Shown piece after piece: positions 1 through 11,700 of a DNA stretch of 64,000 bases. The DNA lies in contig OX442320.1 in assembly GCA_949358305.1 (NCBI GenBank), positions 2,668,501 through 2,732,500 on the forward strand. The letters are read 5' to 3'. Below the pieces are notes generated by a model. The model ran no database searches, was not told the origin of the DNA, and saw only the letters and a list, made by a program, of their open reading frames with translations. A program made the translations under genes and the position numbers. The DNA is from Strigamia acuminata (lineage: Eukaryota; Arthropoda; Chilopoda; Geophilomorpha; Linotaeniidae). Every line of letters starts with the position of its first letter. Position 1 is the stretch's first letter.

Positions 1-137
1 GGCATCTTTTGTTTTACACTCTGCAAGAAACTTTTCGAAATTTTCTAAAAATGTTTCCACAAAGCCATCGAGAATGTTATTCCTTCTCTCTTGCTCCTCT
101 TGAAGCCCATTTTTTTTTAAAAAAAAACAAGCGTCAG

Positions 138-431
138 TCACCTTGGCCGAAAGTTGGGTCCTTTCACTGCTGCTTTGTTCATGTTAATAATTTGGGACAT
201 CGCTTTTTCCTTTAGCAGAGTTTCTGCGTTTTTCTCTCTATTCTCCGCTCTCCGACTTCGAGCAAAATACCTCACCTCGTGTTCAACGAGAATCGCCTTC
301 TCACTTTTGATGAAAGCGTGGAAGTTTTTTAATAAATCTTTCTTTCTCTCAGCTAGTTGTTTTCCGATCCAGTTGCTGATGCACTCTTCTACCTCGGTGT
401 CCAAATTCATTTTGTGGTCACAATTTTCCAT
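138..431 (-). CDS. Hypothetical charged helical protein (copy a of a dispersed family)
   Basis: Open frame of 97 codons on the minus strand with its own ATG. The product is rich in Lys, Glu and Arg and looks mainly helical; I recognise no known domain. What makes it more than a chance frame is that its signature ARSRRAENREKNAET recurs almost unchanged (ARSKRSENREKNAET) in the minus-strand sequence at 840-1060, and looser relatives occur at 1908-2180, 2930-3110 and 61.4-61.75 kb. The other copies carry stops or frameshifts, so this may be the least decayed member, or an exon of a longer gene running off the left edge. No promoter or poly(A) signal could be tied to it. Function unknown. Confidence 0.35.
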   Translation of the reverse strand: MENCDHKMNLDTEVEECISNWIGKQLAERKKDLLKNFHAFIKSEKAILVEHEVRYFARSRRAENREKNAETLLKEKAMSQIINMNKAAVKGPNFRPR

Positions 432-839
432 GTCAGATGCACAATTTTTTTTGTGCCTGTTTTTAAAAAATATAAAATTATATTACCGTATAGCCATTCG
501 ACGAGCCACTTCTTAACTAAGCTAAATAAGTAATAAGCTAATAAGCCTGCATGTGAACTAGGCTTAAGTCTCACCGTTTCGCTGGGACTTGGTTTCCCAT
601 TTGGCACATACTAGCATACGTCTGAATTCGCGATGAATTGAGTTGCCCAAACCCTTCCTCCTATGCATCCTCCACAGCAGAAACTAGCCTGAGATTTTTC
701 TTAGGGCTAAAAATGTAAAATGTAAAAAATGTAAAATTAAAAAATGTAAAATTAATTGTGAATTCGTAATTACTCGTAATAATAAGTCTCACCGCTTGGT
801 TCGAACAAATTTCTTCGAGGTTTCCATTTGCTTGTGAAT

Positions 840-1060
840 TTAACTTATTGTTTCTGCGTTTTTCTCTCTATTCTCTGATCTCTTACTTCTAGCTGAATAC
901 TTCTTCGAACATTCCTCTAAAAATGCTTCACACTTTTCCAGAAACTCAGCGGCAAATTGGTCAAGTATTTCCGCCCTTAATTCGAGCGATCTCCTGCTCC
1001 AGCCATGTTTTTTGTCTAGAAGCTTTCTCTTTTTGCATCCAAAAGCGAGGTTTTAATAGT
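840..1060 (-). pseudogene. Decayed copy b of the charged helical family
   Basis: The minus strand encodes a segment ending ARSKRSENREKNAETIS then stop, close to the copy at 138-431. Upstream, another frame begins MQKEKASRQKTWLEQEIARI and the reading must shift frame near 990 to reach the conserved part, so this copy is frameshifted. It shares the motif around QFAAEFLEKC with the distant copy near 61.6 kb (QFADFLNKC). Read as a broken duplicate; function unknown. Confidence 0.4.
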
Positions 1061-1092
1061 TTTGATTGTGAATTAAATAGAAACAACACTTC

Positions 1093-1120
1093 TTCTGGCC
1101 ATTGCCACTATTCCTGGTCC
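1093..1120. repeat. 28-bp direct repeat, copy 1
   Basis: This 28-base stretch recurs exactly at 2525-2552. It lies next to copies of the charged family in both places, which suggests that the family was duplicated together with its flanks. Confidence 0.7.
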
Positions 1121-1440
1121 TAATGGCACAGTCCAAATTCAACATAACAAAATGTTTTGTACGCACAAACGGAAGTCGTGGACAATAATTTGCCGATCGC
1201 ATATTAATTTTACTCGATTAATTGGATAATCACATTTAGATGCTACCATCTCTCTTAAAGTGCATCCGAAACATATATAGAAGATTGATTCGAATTAGAA
1301 ATTCAATTTTCTAAAAAAAAAAAAATTACAAAAATGTATAAAAACGTATAAAAACATAAAAATTATGTCAAAAGTACCTTAGAAATTTTAATTCTCAAAG
1401 TCGAATGTGCCGAATACGAATACTCAACCCTTATTGTCGA

Positions 1441-1815
1441 TTTCTTTGATGTCATTTTTTCTAATCACTTTATCTATGTCACATGATATTACCATGATCC
1501 CTACTTTTGTAGTTTTTTTTGTTAGGACGGGGTCTCTGATGAGAATTCTAATAAGGATTAAGATGAAGTGAAATTGAAATTGAAATCACTTCTTCAGGAA
1601 GCTGGATTTGATATTTGATAAATATTTAAAAATATAAAAAATTTATTTAAAATTATTTTCAAAATTTTAAATTGCCACCATTCGTGATCCGTGATGGTTC
1701 TGAATCTTCTACGATAGACAAAGATTTTTCTTAATTTTGTATTTCAAAATAAAAACGGGGCAAACAAAATTTAGCCATTACTACCGCATTATCCAAACAG
1801 AATTGCACGTGCATC
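1441..1815. other. AT-rich spacer, no gene seen
   Basis: Short A and T runs and frequent stops on both strands. I see no convincing exon here. Confidence 0.5.
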
Positions 1816-1860
1816 GGATCCAAGATGGCTTGAAGTTGTTATGAAACACATTTGAAATGA
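1815..1860. repeat. Duplicate of the HIRA 5' leader segment
   Basis: This segment, which includes CCAAGATGGC at 1820-1829, is repeated nearly base for base at 5649-5690, immediately upstream of the HIRA start codon; the copy here has an extra GTT. Either the HIRA upstream region was duplicated or both copies come from one dispersed repeat. Confidence 0.7.
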
Positions 1861-1907
1861 CAACAACGGTCATCATATGACTCGGTTGTATTTAAGTGAA
1901 AAAGACA

Positions 1908-2180
1908 TCAAATGGAGGTCGCCCTACGTTTGCCTACCGCCGCTGTCGCTGTGCTGCGTATGCTATGCGTCGTTTTGCAAGTTTGACTCTGTGATTGTCT
2001 TATCACTGTTTGGACTTTTTTTAATTCTTCGGCCCGTCTCTTTTTCTCTATTTTCTGCCACTTTATTTTGGCTAGCAGTTTACGATCAAATGCAATCTGT
2101 TGTTGCTTGGCTTTACTATACAGTGCTTCTTCTTTATGCGCTTCCTTTCTTTTCTCCAGAGAATTGTCTGATTCTTGGTT
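1908..2180 (-). pseudogene. Charged helical family, copy c (fragment)
   Basis: About 90 codons are open on the minus strand with no ATG at the upstream end. The product is strongly charged (for example KRKEAHKEEALYSKAKQQQ) and predicted helical, like the family member at 138-431, though less similar. It lies just downstream (on the minus strand) of an exon-like open segment at 2186-2305. Could be an exon of a larger gene or a relic; function unknown. Confidence 0.3.
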
Positions 2181-2185
2181 CTACA

Positions 2186-2305
2186 TTAGTCAAGAAATTT
2201 TAAATAAACTCTAACTTTGATGGGCAACGGATATTCAGGATATCCCCGGTCAAGGATGTCGTACACTCCCTTTCTAAGTCCTTGGTGATGTGGTCCATTG
2301 GGAAA
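2186..2305 (-). CDS. Possible minus-strand terminal exon, unknown protein
   Basis: After a good splice acceptor on the minus strand (tccgttcag), 39 codons run open to a TAA. The residues are varied and protein-like, containing GLRKGVYDILDRGYPEYPLP, rich in Gly and Pro rather than low complexity. I could not find the upstream exon nor name the family. A different 61-codon frame starting with ATG (2200-2385) overlaps it, and the two cannot be separated by eye. Treat as a candidate exon only. Confidence 0.25.
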   Translation of the reverse strand, partial: FPNGPHHQGLRKGVYDILDRGYPEYPLPIKVRVYLKFLD

Positions 2306-2524
2306 CTGAACGGAGCAGATTTTATAAATATTACTTTAAAAAAAAATTTGTTGAAATTATTCGCAAATGTTTGTATTCTAGCCATTCTTAGTCAGTAATA
2401 GGTTGTTGCAACACCTTTTCTTTGCTTTCTTTGATGGTGGCGGATTAGTCGTTCAAATTGGTCATAACATGTTGATGTTTGTCGGTTTTTTTATGATCGT
2501 TGTTTTAATCTCTACTTCTTACTT

Positions 2525-2552
2525 TTCTGGCCATTGCCACTATTCCTGGTCC
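2525..2552. repeat. 28-bp direct repeat, copy 2
   Basis: Exact match to 1093-1120. Confidence 0.7.
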
Positions 2553-2929
2553 GAATCTAATTCGTGTAATTAGGTGGAGAATTAATATTAATCAAGAGCA
2601 CTTAACAATAATAGGGGTTCTACAAAGACATAGGCATTTTCTTAAATTACGCTGACATAGTCAGCCAAGGCAAAGTAAGAAAGTAAACAATAGAAAGAGG
2701 TCTCAATAAAATGAGTTTAAGTCAAATATAAAGGGCAAAATCCTAGTTCAAACTCTGAGCAGAGCTAATATACAAAATATAACAAAGCCTCATTGGTATG
2801 CCAACTACTAGTAACGAGGCAAATAACCAAAAAGCATTTTTTGTTTTGTTTAGAAATGAATTTCCAGGCGGTAAATGAAGCATGTTTTGGCACTGGTTGT
2901 TTTTTAGTCTATGCTTGATTTGATTCAAA

Positions 2930-3113
2930 GTGTATCTTTGCGCTTTAGCATTGCCTGTGATGCGAATTTCAGCATTTTTTTGCTTCCCGAGTTTGTTTTC
3001 TCAGTTGGTATTTTCGCGTTCTCACGCTATCTGCTCTTTCTTTCCCAGCCTTTCACAATGGCGTTTCGCGCTTTGAGATATTTCTGGTCAAATTGGAAGA
3101 AGAATTCAGCCTG
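2930..3113 (-). pseudogene. Charged helical family, copy d (decayed)
   Basis: The minus-strand translation reads KARNAIVKGWERKSR, stop, RENAK and aligns loosely with the KSEKAILVEHEVRYFARSRR...REKNAE part of the copy at 138-431. The in-frame stop shows that it is broken. Similarity is by eye and modest. Confidence 0.25.
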
Positions 3114-3440
3114 ACGCCACTGCTACTCTAAGCTTCACTTCCCAGCGACATTGAGCTCATTTTCTTTTGTCCTCACTCATGTCTCTTGCATAAAATATAG
3201 GGGGCGCTAGACGCATGCGTGTCATAAAATAACAAAGGTCAAGAATTGACCAATGGAGTAGAACACCCCAAAAACCACCACACCGTTGTCCTCACTTCTA
3301 TTGGCTAAGCCGGTTTACTGTGGGACTATGCTCTACTATGCGGGAAAAGTAGTTAAAGTGTTTATTTTCTATGTATTTTACTGTAAAAAGTGATTAGAAT
3401 GATGGATTTTATTTACCTCATTAGTATGAGGAAAAGGAGG
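3114..3440. other. Spacer, no gene seen
   Basis: Mixed-composition spacer with no open frame above about 60 codons that looks like protein. A palindromic stretch follows at 3450-3484. Confidence 0.4.
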
Positions 3441-3449
3441 AGTTAAAAG

Positions 3450-3484
3450 TTGCAAAGGGGTCAAGAGATCTCTTGGCCTTGCAA
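3450..3484. repeat. Imperfect 35-bp palindrome
   Basis: TTGCAA at both ends and CAAGAGATCTCTTG at the centre give a nearly self-complementary 35-base stretch. A second short palindrome (GTTGATCAAC) follows at about 3495. Possible foldback relic. Confidence 0.5.
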
Positions 3485-3753
3485 GGGCAATGGTGTTGAT
3501 CAACAACACCCAGGGCAAAACAATCTTGAGGTTGGCTACACTGCACAGTGTGACCAAGATGGCGACGGTCTCAATCTAGAGATAATCAGTAGGTAATAAA
3601 ACTTATCCGCCTGGGACTCATATAAATTGATTAAATACTTTATTGCAACCAATTACATTCGTACGAACTGATTATTTCGTCGCAAGTTAAGTCCAATTAT
3701 TGGAAATTGGTTTTTGAATGCAAATTCTTGTTCTTTGCTTGGGACTTTCCAAA

Positions 3754-3870
3754 CTAGGAGTCGCGGGACTGCGAGGATTCCGAGTCCTCCCGGTCACCAG
3801 TCTGTGAGCGTTCAGAGTCGTCCGAGTTAGTTTTCCGCCTCTGAGTCGGCCAAGATACTTTCGCCAGTGT
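3754..3870 (-). CDS. Possible minus-strand terminal exon, Ser/Asp/Glu-rich tail
   Basis: On the minus strand, after an AG at 3872-3871, 38 codons run to a TAG and encode an acidic serine-rich tail (NSDDSERSQTGDREDSESSQ), a composition typical of real C-termini. An AATAAA on the minus strand lies at about 3645-3640, a suitable distance for polyadenylation. A longer ATG frame in another phase (3687-3956) covers the same bases and gives an Arg-rich product; I prefer the acidic reading but cannot prove it. Upstream exons not found. Confidence 0.25.
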   Translation of the reverse strand, partial: TLAKVSWPTQRRKTNSDDSERSQTGDREDSESSQSRDS

Positions 3871-3959
3871 CTATCTTTCAGTAAATCGTGGCCGTGGTTC
3901 ATCGCCGCGCGCAATATGCCACAGAAACCGACCATTTTTTGAGGAAAAAAGACCAAGAA

Positions 3960-4600
3960 ATGCCGTTTTTGTATTGAAATGAAGTGGCCAACGCCACAAA
4001 ACCATTTAGAAATCTTACAAAACCAACTTACGAAACATCGGACCAGGAAATTGTTATAATGACCGCTCGGAACACGTGGTCAAAAACCAGAAAAAAAGAA
4101 TTTTGCCCATCAAAAACATATTAAATTGCATGTTAAAACAGTTTGGGTTGTTTTCTGTAATTTATTTTTGGTGTGTAGTAGTGAAATGTGGAAAAGGGGT
4201 TAAAAATGGGTCAAAGTCACTGGTCACTGATTGGCAGATGCATAGAGATGTGGGGTGAGTGACCGAGTAACGCAACAAGAATTGGAGTGCCAAAAGTTAA
4301 AAAACTGACAAAAAAAAGAGTAAAAACCATGAAAAATGGCTTAAAACTGAAAAAAACTTAAGGAATCATCAAAAAAATGACGAAAACTGTTGAAAACCAG
4401 TTCAAAAACGATTAATAATAATAATAATTCAAATGGCATCAGTGTGCTGCAGTGAAGTACCGGTAAATGCGCAAAATGAAGGATTTTTAATGTTAGCCCA
4501 GTGTGTTACCATTGTTAACACACTTTATAGTGCCAAATAAAACAAAAATAAAAAACACAAAACAGTATACGTCTGACGGACGCAACAGTTTGAGCAATAA
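3960..4600. other. AT-rich spacer, no gene seen
   Basis: Contains repeated AAAA-containing phrases such as CCAGAAAAAAAG and no convincing exon. An AATAAT run sits at about 4410. Confidence 0.4.
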
Positions 4601-4696
4601 TTTATTTATTTCGTAGATGTCATACAATTTTTTATTAGCACGCGAGATATTGAGAGCAAAATACGTTTCAAGTGCCAGGTTTCGTTAATCGATGCG

Positions 4697-4956
4697 ATGA
4701 AAGGAAATTTCACTCTGGAGCAAGAGAGAATTGTTTTGGTAAGTGGAAAAAAATCGAATTTTTTAAAAAGTATTCAAATACTCCAAATGAATGTACAAAT
4801 TTTTGGTTTTAGAGTTCTGATTTGTCGATTAATGGTGGATGTTTATGCTTCAATTGCGCCATCAACCCAAATTTGTACATTCCTGATTTTGCTGTCACGT
4901 GGACCCAAAATCCAACGGCTACGTCAATTGGTGGGTCCATCGAATGTGTAATGTAA
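4697..4956 (+). CDS. Possible two-exon small gene, unknown product
   Basis: Exon 1 (ATG 4697 to 4738) ends at TTG|GTAAGT, and a second exon opens after TTTTAG at 4813 in the same phase and runs to TAA 4954-4956, giving 61 codons. The frame is also open upstream of the ATG to an acceptor-like TAG at 4614-4616, so a longer 5' part is possible. The second exon reads like real protein, including NGGCLCFNCAINPNLYIPDF with three cysteines. An AATAAA lies at about 5101. No family recognised; rejected as proven because only splice phase and composition support it. Confidence 0.3.
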
Positions 4957-5284
4957 TATGGTGGTGTTATACTGTATAGTTAAAGTGTGATATGTTGTTT
5001 CAATTTGATATTTTTATTTTTTATTTCAATTTAACTGATGGCTTCTGTTGATAATACATAGTTTTACGAAACATCTGCAAATTTTCAAAGTTTGAAATGA
5101 AATAAAATATTTTTGTATGTGTTAACACCAAATCAAATCAATTTTTTTTACAAACAAATCATCCATTGAAATAAGCCACTAAAATAAAAGCCATACATTA
5201 AAAATAGGAGATTGTAAGATAAAAACCCACGACTGGTTGCGTCAGATCTTAAACTTAATAAAAACTCACGGTCTGACAGGTGGT

Positions 5285-5437
5285 TTACATGCAGTATTCA
5301 ATGCGCAAAATGCCCAAAATCTACCTCATACAACTGGAATTTAGTTTTTCGGAAAACTGATTCATTTACGTAATCAGTTTTCTAGAAAAGTGAAATTCGC
5401 ACTTTCATTTTATCTGAAAAACTGAGTACATGTAAAC
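5285..5437. mobile_element. Foldback/MITE-like element with TTTACATG ends
   Basis: It begins TTTACATGCAGTA and ends TACATGTAAA, short terminal inverted repeats. Inside is an 11-bp perfect hairpin, GAAAACTGATT...AATCAGTTTTC. A segment of the same design (TTTACATGC ... GCATGTAAA around a longer hairpin) is at 55692-55757. No protein is encoded. Confidence 0.4.
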
Positions 5438-5591
5438 ATGGTACTACCGGTAGACCTGATGTCTAAATCAGTCACAACACACAACATCAGTGTGACCAGG
5501 TTGGCCAATCACATTGCATTTTGCATCTTGGGCAACAGATGGCGCCAAACTCGATTTTTCTACTGTTTGGCCTCGGAAAGAACTTGAAGAT

Positions 5592-5663
5592 CCAAGATGG
5601 CCGCTGTAGATCCCGCGGGATCTGCTCCGGGTTTGACCCTGGAACTCGCGGATCCAAGATGGC
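5592..5663 (+). promoter_or_regulatory. Two YY1-like CCAAGATGGC sites upstream of HIRA
   Basis: CCAAGATGGC occurs at 5592-5601 and 5654-5663, 64-135 bases before the HIRA start codon. The core AAGATGGC matches the known YY1 binding site, which in many animal housekeeping genes lies at or just after the transcription start. Function here is inferred from position and motif only. Confidence 0.4.
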
Positions 5664-5726
5664 TTGAAGTTATGAAACACATTTGAAATAAGCGAACAAG
5701 TAATTTTATTTAAGGGACACGGAAAA

Positions 5727-8700
5727 ATGCGATTACTGAAGCCCAGTTGGATATCGCACGATGGTGAGTGATCAAACCCTTCGATGTGCATTTCAAAACA
5801 TTTAATTTTTCCTTTCCGTTTTGAGGAAATCCAATCTTTTCGCTCGACATTCACCCGGACGGCACCCGACTCGCCACAGGAGGGCAAGGTATAAAATCCA
5901 TTCGTTTATTAATTAATTCGCATTAAAATACGTGTTTATTTAGGCGAGGATTGCGGCCGAATCGTCATCTGGAACATGGCGCCCATTATCAACGATGCGG
6001 ACGAACGAGACGAAAATGTGCCGAAAATGCTCTGCCAAATGGACAATCATTTAGGTTTTAAAACGTCGAATTAAAATCGTTTTTAAATTGTCCGATTTGA
6101 TTTAATTGCAGCGTGCGTCAACTGCGTGCGGTGGTCGAATAGTGGCAAATATCTGGCGTCGGGCGGCGACGATAAAGTCATAATGATTTGGCAGACGTCG
6201 AGGTGACAGTTTTAATGGATTTATTTGAGTTGTTTTGATGCTTATTGATTTTTTAAAGGTATTTGAGCGGTTCGTCCGTGTTCGGATCGAGTGGGAAGGT
6301 CAATGTTGAGCAGTGGCGATGCGTGAACACGTTGAGAGGACACGCGGGAGGTTAAAAGACGGATTTTGACGAGTTAAAACGTTTGAATTTGATTGATTGT
6401 TTGTTTTGCAGACATTTTAGACCTGTCGTGGTCCCCGCACGATGTCTGGTTAGCTTCCTGCAGCGTTGATAATTCGTTAATTGTATGGAATGCAATTAAT
6501 TTTCCAGGTTTTTCGAATTTTTCGAGGTTTTTTTCGTGTTTTTATAACGAAATTTTGATTTAGAAATATTGTCGACGCTGCGTGGACACAGTGGATTGGT
6601 CAAAGGTGTTTCGTGGGACCCTGTTGGGAAGTATTTAGCGTCGCAAGTAATTTATTTTGCTTTTTTTGAGTGAAAAATTGATTTTTTTGTTGATTTTTAT
6701 TCGTTTTTTCTAGTCCGATGATAAAAGTCTGATCGTTTGGAGAACCCTCGATTGGCAGCAAGAAATTAAAGTGACGGAACCGTTCAACGAAGTGATTTCA
6801 AGCGGAATTTTTATTATTTTTATTATTTTAATTCTTTTTGTGTTTTTTGGGTTCAGTGTGGTGGGACGACGCACGTTTTGCGGTTGAGTTGGTCCCCGGA
6901 TGGACAGTATTTGGTTTCGGCTCATGCAATGAATAATTCGGGCCCCACGGCTCAGATTATCGACCGCGACGGATGGCGGACCGAGAAGGATTTCGTGGGA
7001 CACCGGAAAGCGATAACTGTTGCTGTAATTCATTTATTTCTGTGACAAAAATTTATTTTTATGGCTGATTTATTATTTTTTTTAGAAATTTAATCCGAAT
7101 ATTTTATCTAAGACGTCGAAAGATGGGAATAAAGTATGGCGGAGTTGATTTTTGTTGGTGTTTTGGTTGTTTGAATTGATGTTTTGTGTTTGTGTGTAGG
7201 TTCAGCATTATTGTTGCTGCGCCGTTGGAAGCCGGGATAGATCGTTGTCAGTTTGGGTAAATGAATGATGTGCTTTTTCGGGTGTTAAACTGAAAGGTTT
7301 TGCTGATTCGTGTCGATTTTGATGTTTACATCCATTATGTTTCTTTTGATGATTTTGGCGTTAATAACGCTGATTTTATCTCAAATTTTGTTGATTTGGA
7401 CGTTAGTTAGGTCAATTTTACATCAACTTTGGTGTAAATTAGACGAACTTTACCTTAGTTTTAATGTCAATTTTGATTATTTTGTCGTTAATTGTGCTGA
7501 TTTTATCGCAAATTTGAGGTTTTCGTCATAAATCTGGATAATTTTGACGATAATTCGGCTGATTTACCTGAAATTTGATGATTTTAATGTCAAATTGGAT
7601 GATTTTAATGTCAAATATGATGATTTTAGTGTCAAATTTAATGATTTTAATGTCAAATTTGATGATTTTAATGTCAAATTTGATGATTTTAACTTGAAAT
7701 TTGATGATTTTAACTTGAAATTTGATGATTTTAACTTGAAATTTGATGATTTTAACTTGAAATTTGATGATTTTAACTTGAAATTTGATGATTTTAACTT
7801 GAAATTTGATGATTTTAACTTGAAATTTGATGATTTTAACTTGAAATTTGATGATTTTAAGTTGTAACTTGATGATTTTAACTTGAAATTTGATGATTTT
7901 AACTTGAAATTTGATGATTTTAACTTGAAATTTGATGATTTTAAGTTGTAACTTGATGATTTTAACGTCAATTTTGATTTTAAGATGAATATTGTTGATT
8001 TTTCTTTTACCAATTTTCACATTTTACTCCAATCCTAACATCAATTTGGAATCTATTTCCAGCTGACAGCATTGAAACGACCGTTAGTCGTGATTCACGA
8101 TCTGTTCGCCAACTCCGTGATGGACATTTCGTGGAGCCGCAAAGGAAACCAGTTAACGGTTTGCTCGTGGGACGGCACCGTGGCCTACGTGGATTTCGCA
8201 CCCGAAGAAATCGGCAGGCCGTTGACGCAGGAGGAACACGTGATGACGATTAAAAACAAAATGAAACGAACAAAACTTTAACCTAATTGTTTAAATTGTT
8301 CTTCGTGCAGAGTTCAATGCATCAGAAACTTTACGGCAAAAGTTTGGCGATGAACAATCGATACGATTCGATGACGACGATAATCGAGAATCCCGACGTG
8401 CTCAAATTGAAGGAAAGATTGAAAGAGAGGGAACAGATCGACCAGCAGCAGCTGCAACAGCAGGAGACGATTAAATGTCATCCGACCGCCAAGGGTCCGA
8501 TTAATAAACAGATCGAAACTCGCACGGCCGATGGCAGGAGGCGAATCACGCCCATGTTTATTGCACCTGCACCTGATTTAGGGTATTTTTTTTTACTTGA
8601 TTTGGGCCAAGGGCTGAAAAATGAAAATGTACTGTGTGTGTGTACAGTTTTTTGTTTTTTGATGTCCAAACACGAAATATTTGACAAATATATTGTTTTT

Positions 8701-11700
8701 TGATGTTAAAATACGAAATATTAGTTAAATATAGTTTTTTGATGTTAAATTACAAAATATTGCATTAATTTATGATTTTTTGATGTCCAAACACGAAATA
8801 TTAGTTAAATATATTGTTTTTTGATGTTAAATCACAAAATATTGCATAAATTTATGATTTTTTGATGTCCAAACATGAATAATTTGAAAATTTATTGTTT
8901 TTTGACAATAAAACAGGAAATCTTGTACTAAAATATCGTATTTTGATATTAAATCACAAGATGCTATCACAAATTTTCGTATTTTGACGTTAAAAATTGT
9001 CATAATTTTTATTTTTTTGCATTAGAATATGAAAAATCGTTGTGGAGTTTTAAATTTTCGCATTGATTTTGCTATTTCCCGTGTTGTAGAGACGCTCCAC
9101 TGCCATTTACCAGTAAAAGCCAGCCAACCTTTAGTTCGTCAACCGAATCCAAGAGTAAAATAATCATCGAGAAACGAGACGAAGTTGTGTGCGTAAACAG
9201 CAACAGCAATTCCAACATTGGTCGCACCCCGGTCAAAAACGTCCAGCCGATCCCCGTGACCCCGACCGCCACCACATCGCCTATTGCGAACCCACCGGAA
9301 AACCCGGAGCAAACCGAAATAGCCGAAAAGTAAATATAAAAATAAAAATAAAAATTGAGTATGTGAATAGTAATTTTTCTTTAATTCAATTTTAGGGTCG
9401 TGGAAAAGGCGAAGGAACCGAAACAAATCAAAATTCCTGATTCGGGTGCACAATCGAAGCGGAAATTAGACGTTGATGACAGCAAACCGGTCAAGCGACG
9501 CCCGGGACGCCCACCTCTCGGTGAAAAGTGCCTCCCGGTCATCGCGACGCCGATTGCAACTTCCACTCCTATAGCGGTGAATTTTAAAAACAAAATAATC
9601 GAAGAAATCGATGGAGGTTTAACTTGTTTGATGTTTTCGATTGTTTTTTGGTATCTTGGTTTATTTTTCTACTGTTTTGGGATTTTAAAAATTATTTTTC
9701 GAAATTTTTGGATTATTTTTGGATTATTTTTGGATTTTTCGGGTCATTTTTGGATTGTATTTTGAATTATTTGGTCATTTTTGGATTATTTTTCGACTTA
9801 TTCGGTCATTCGTTGATTATTTTTCGATTTTGTTTGGATATTTTTCAATGATTTGAAAAATATATTCGATTTTTAACGATTTATTCGGTCATTTGTCGAT
9901 TATTTTTTGATTTTGTTTGGATATTTTTCAATTACGGTATTTGAAAGAGATATTCGATTCTTAACGATTTATTCTATTTTGTTAACGATTTATTCGATTT
10001 TTAACGATTTTTTTTTATTTTTTTTAATTTTTTTGATTTTTTAACGATTTATTCGATTTTGTTAACGGTTTATTTGATTTTTAACGATTTATTCGATTTT
10101 GCTAACGATTTATTCGATTTTTTAACGATTTTTTCGATTATTTAACGATTTTTTCGATTTTTTACTATTTTTTAACGGTTTATTTAGATTTATTAACGAT
10201 TTATTTAGATATTTTAACGATTTATTCGTTTCTTAACGATTTATTCAGTTTTTAAACGATTTTTTTATTTTTAAACAGATTCGTTTATTTTTCAACCGAT
10301 TTATTCAATTTTTAACCGATTTATTCAATTTTCAACCGATTTATTCAATTTTCAACCGATTTATTCAATTTTCAACCGATTTATTCAATTTTCAACCGAT
10401 TTATTCAATTTTCAACCGATTTATTCAATTTTCAACCGATTTATTCAATTTTCAACCGATTTATTCAATTTTCAACCGATTTATTCAATTTTCAACCGAT
10501 TTATTCAATTTTCAACCGATTTATTCAATTTTCAACCGATTTATTCAATTTTCAACCGATTTATTCAATTTTCAACCGATTTATTCAATTTTCAACCGAT
10601 TTATTCAATTTTCAACCGATTTATTCAATTTTCAACCGATTTATTCAATTTTTAACCGATTTATTCAATTTTCAACCGATTTATTCAATTTTTAACCGAT
10701 TTATTCAATTTTTAACCGATTTATTCAATTTTCAACTGATTTATTGTTTTTTTATTTTACTTTTTTCCAGGTCCCCGTTGCGGAGAAGCAAACGAGGGAA
10801 GCGCGTTCGGGGCACGGTTCGTTGCATCTGCCCGCGCTGAAAGCGGAGAAAATGTTGACGTACAAGGTGACGACGGACAAGAAAGAGACGAACTTGTTGT
10901 TGGAGCTGGACAACACGGTGCAAGTGTCGGCGACGACGAGCGTGCACAAGCTCAAGTGCACCGTGGGCGAGGGCAAGAGCTGTTGGGAAGTCCTCCTGCA
11001 TTCGCGCGGCGTCGCCATCACCGGCAACCGCGAGGCCATCAGCGTGGCGTGCGAGGACAACAGTCTGTCCATTTTTTCCAATTTGGGCCAACGCTTGGTG
11101 CCGACCGTCGTATTGCCGAGCGCCTGTTCCAGGCTGCAGAGCAAGGATTCCTACGTGATGGTCGTCACGACGAAAGCGCATGTTTTTGTTTGGTGAGTTG
11201 AAAGGAAAATCATCTTCTTTTAAATCAGGATTTAATAAGTGGCAAATCATAATTTTTCAAGGAAAATCATGATTTAATCAGGGTAAATCATGATTTAATC
11301 GGTGGCAAATCATGATTTAATTGAGGAAATCATGATTTTTATTGAGGAAATCATGATTTTTATTGAGGAAATCATGATTTTTATTGAGGAAATCATAATT
11401 ATTCAAGGGGAATCATGATTTAATTGATGAAATCATGATTTAATCAGGGGAATTCATCATTTTTCAAGGGAAATCATCATTTTTTAAGGAAAATCATGAT
11501 TTTTCAAGAGAAAATCGTGAAATATGGGTAAATCATGATTTAATCGGGGTAAATCATGATTTACTCGGGGTAAATCATGATTTAATCGGGGTAAATCATG
11601 ATTTAATCGGGGTAAATGATGAGCAGTGTCACTTTTTGCCATTTTCCGTGCGCAGGGACATCCGAAACGAGAAAATCATCGTGAAAAATGAATCCCTCTA

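Noticed and set aside
7526-8020. Long open frames on both strands (about 150-164 codons) rich in KFQVKIIK or NFKLKSS
   Set aside because: They arise from the 21-bp minisatellite in a HIRA intron; a period divisible by three keeps all frames open. Not genes.
10271-10740. Regular array that at first glance recalls a CRISPR array
   Set aside because: Units are direct 20-bp repeats without unique spacers, inside a eukaryotic intron.
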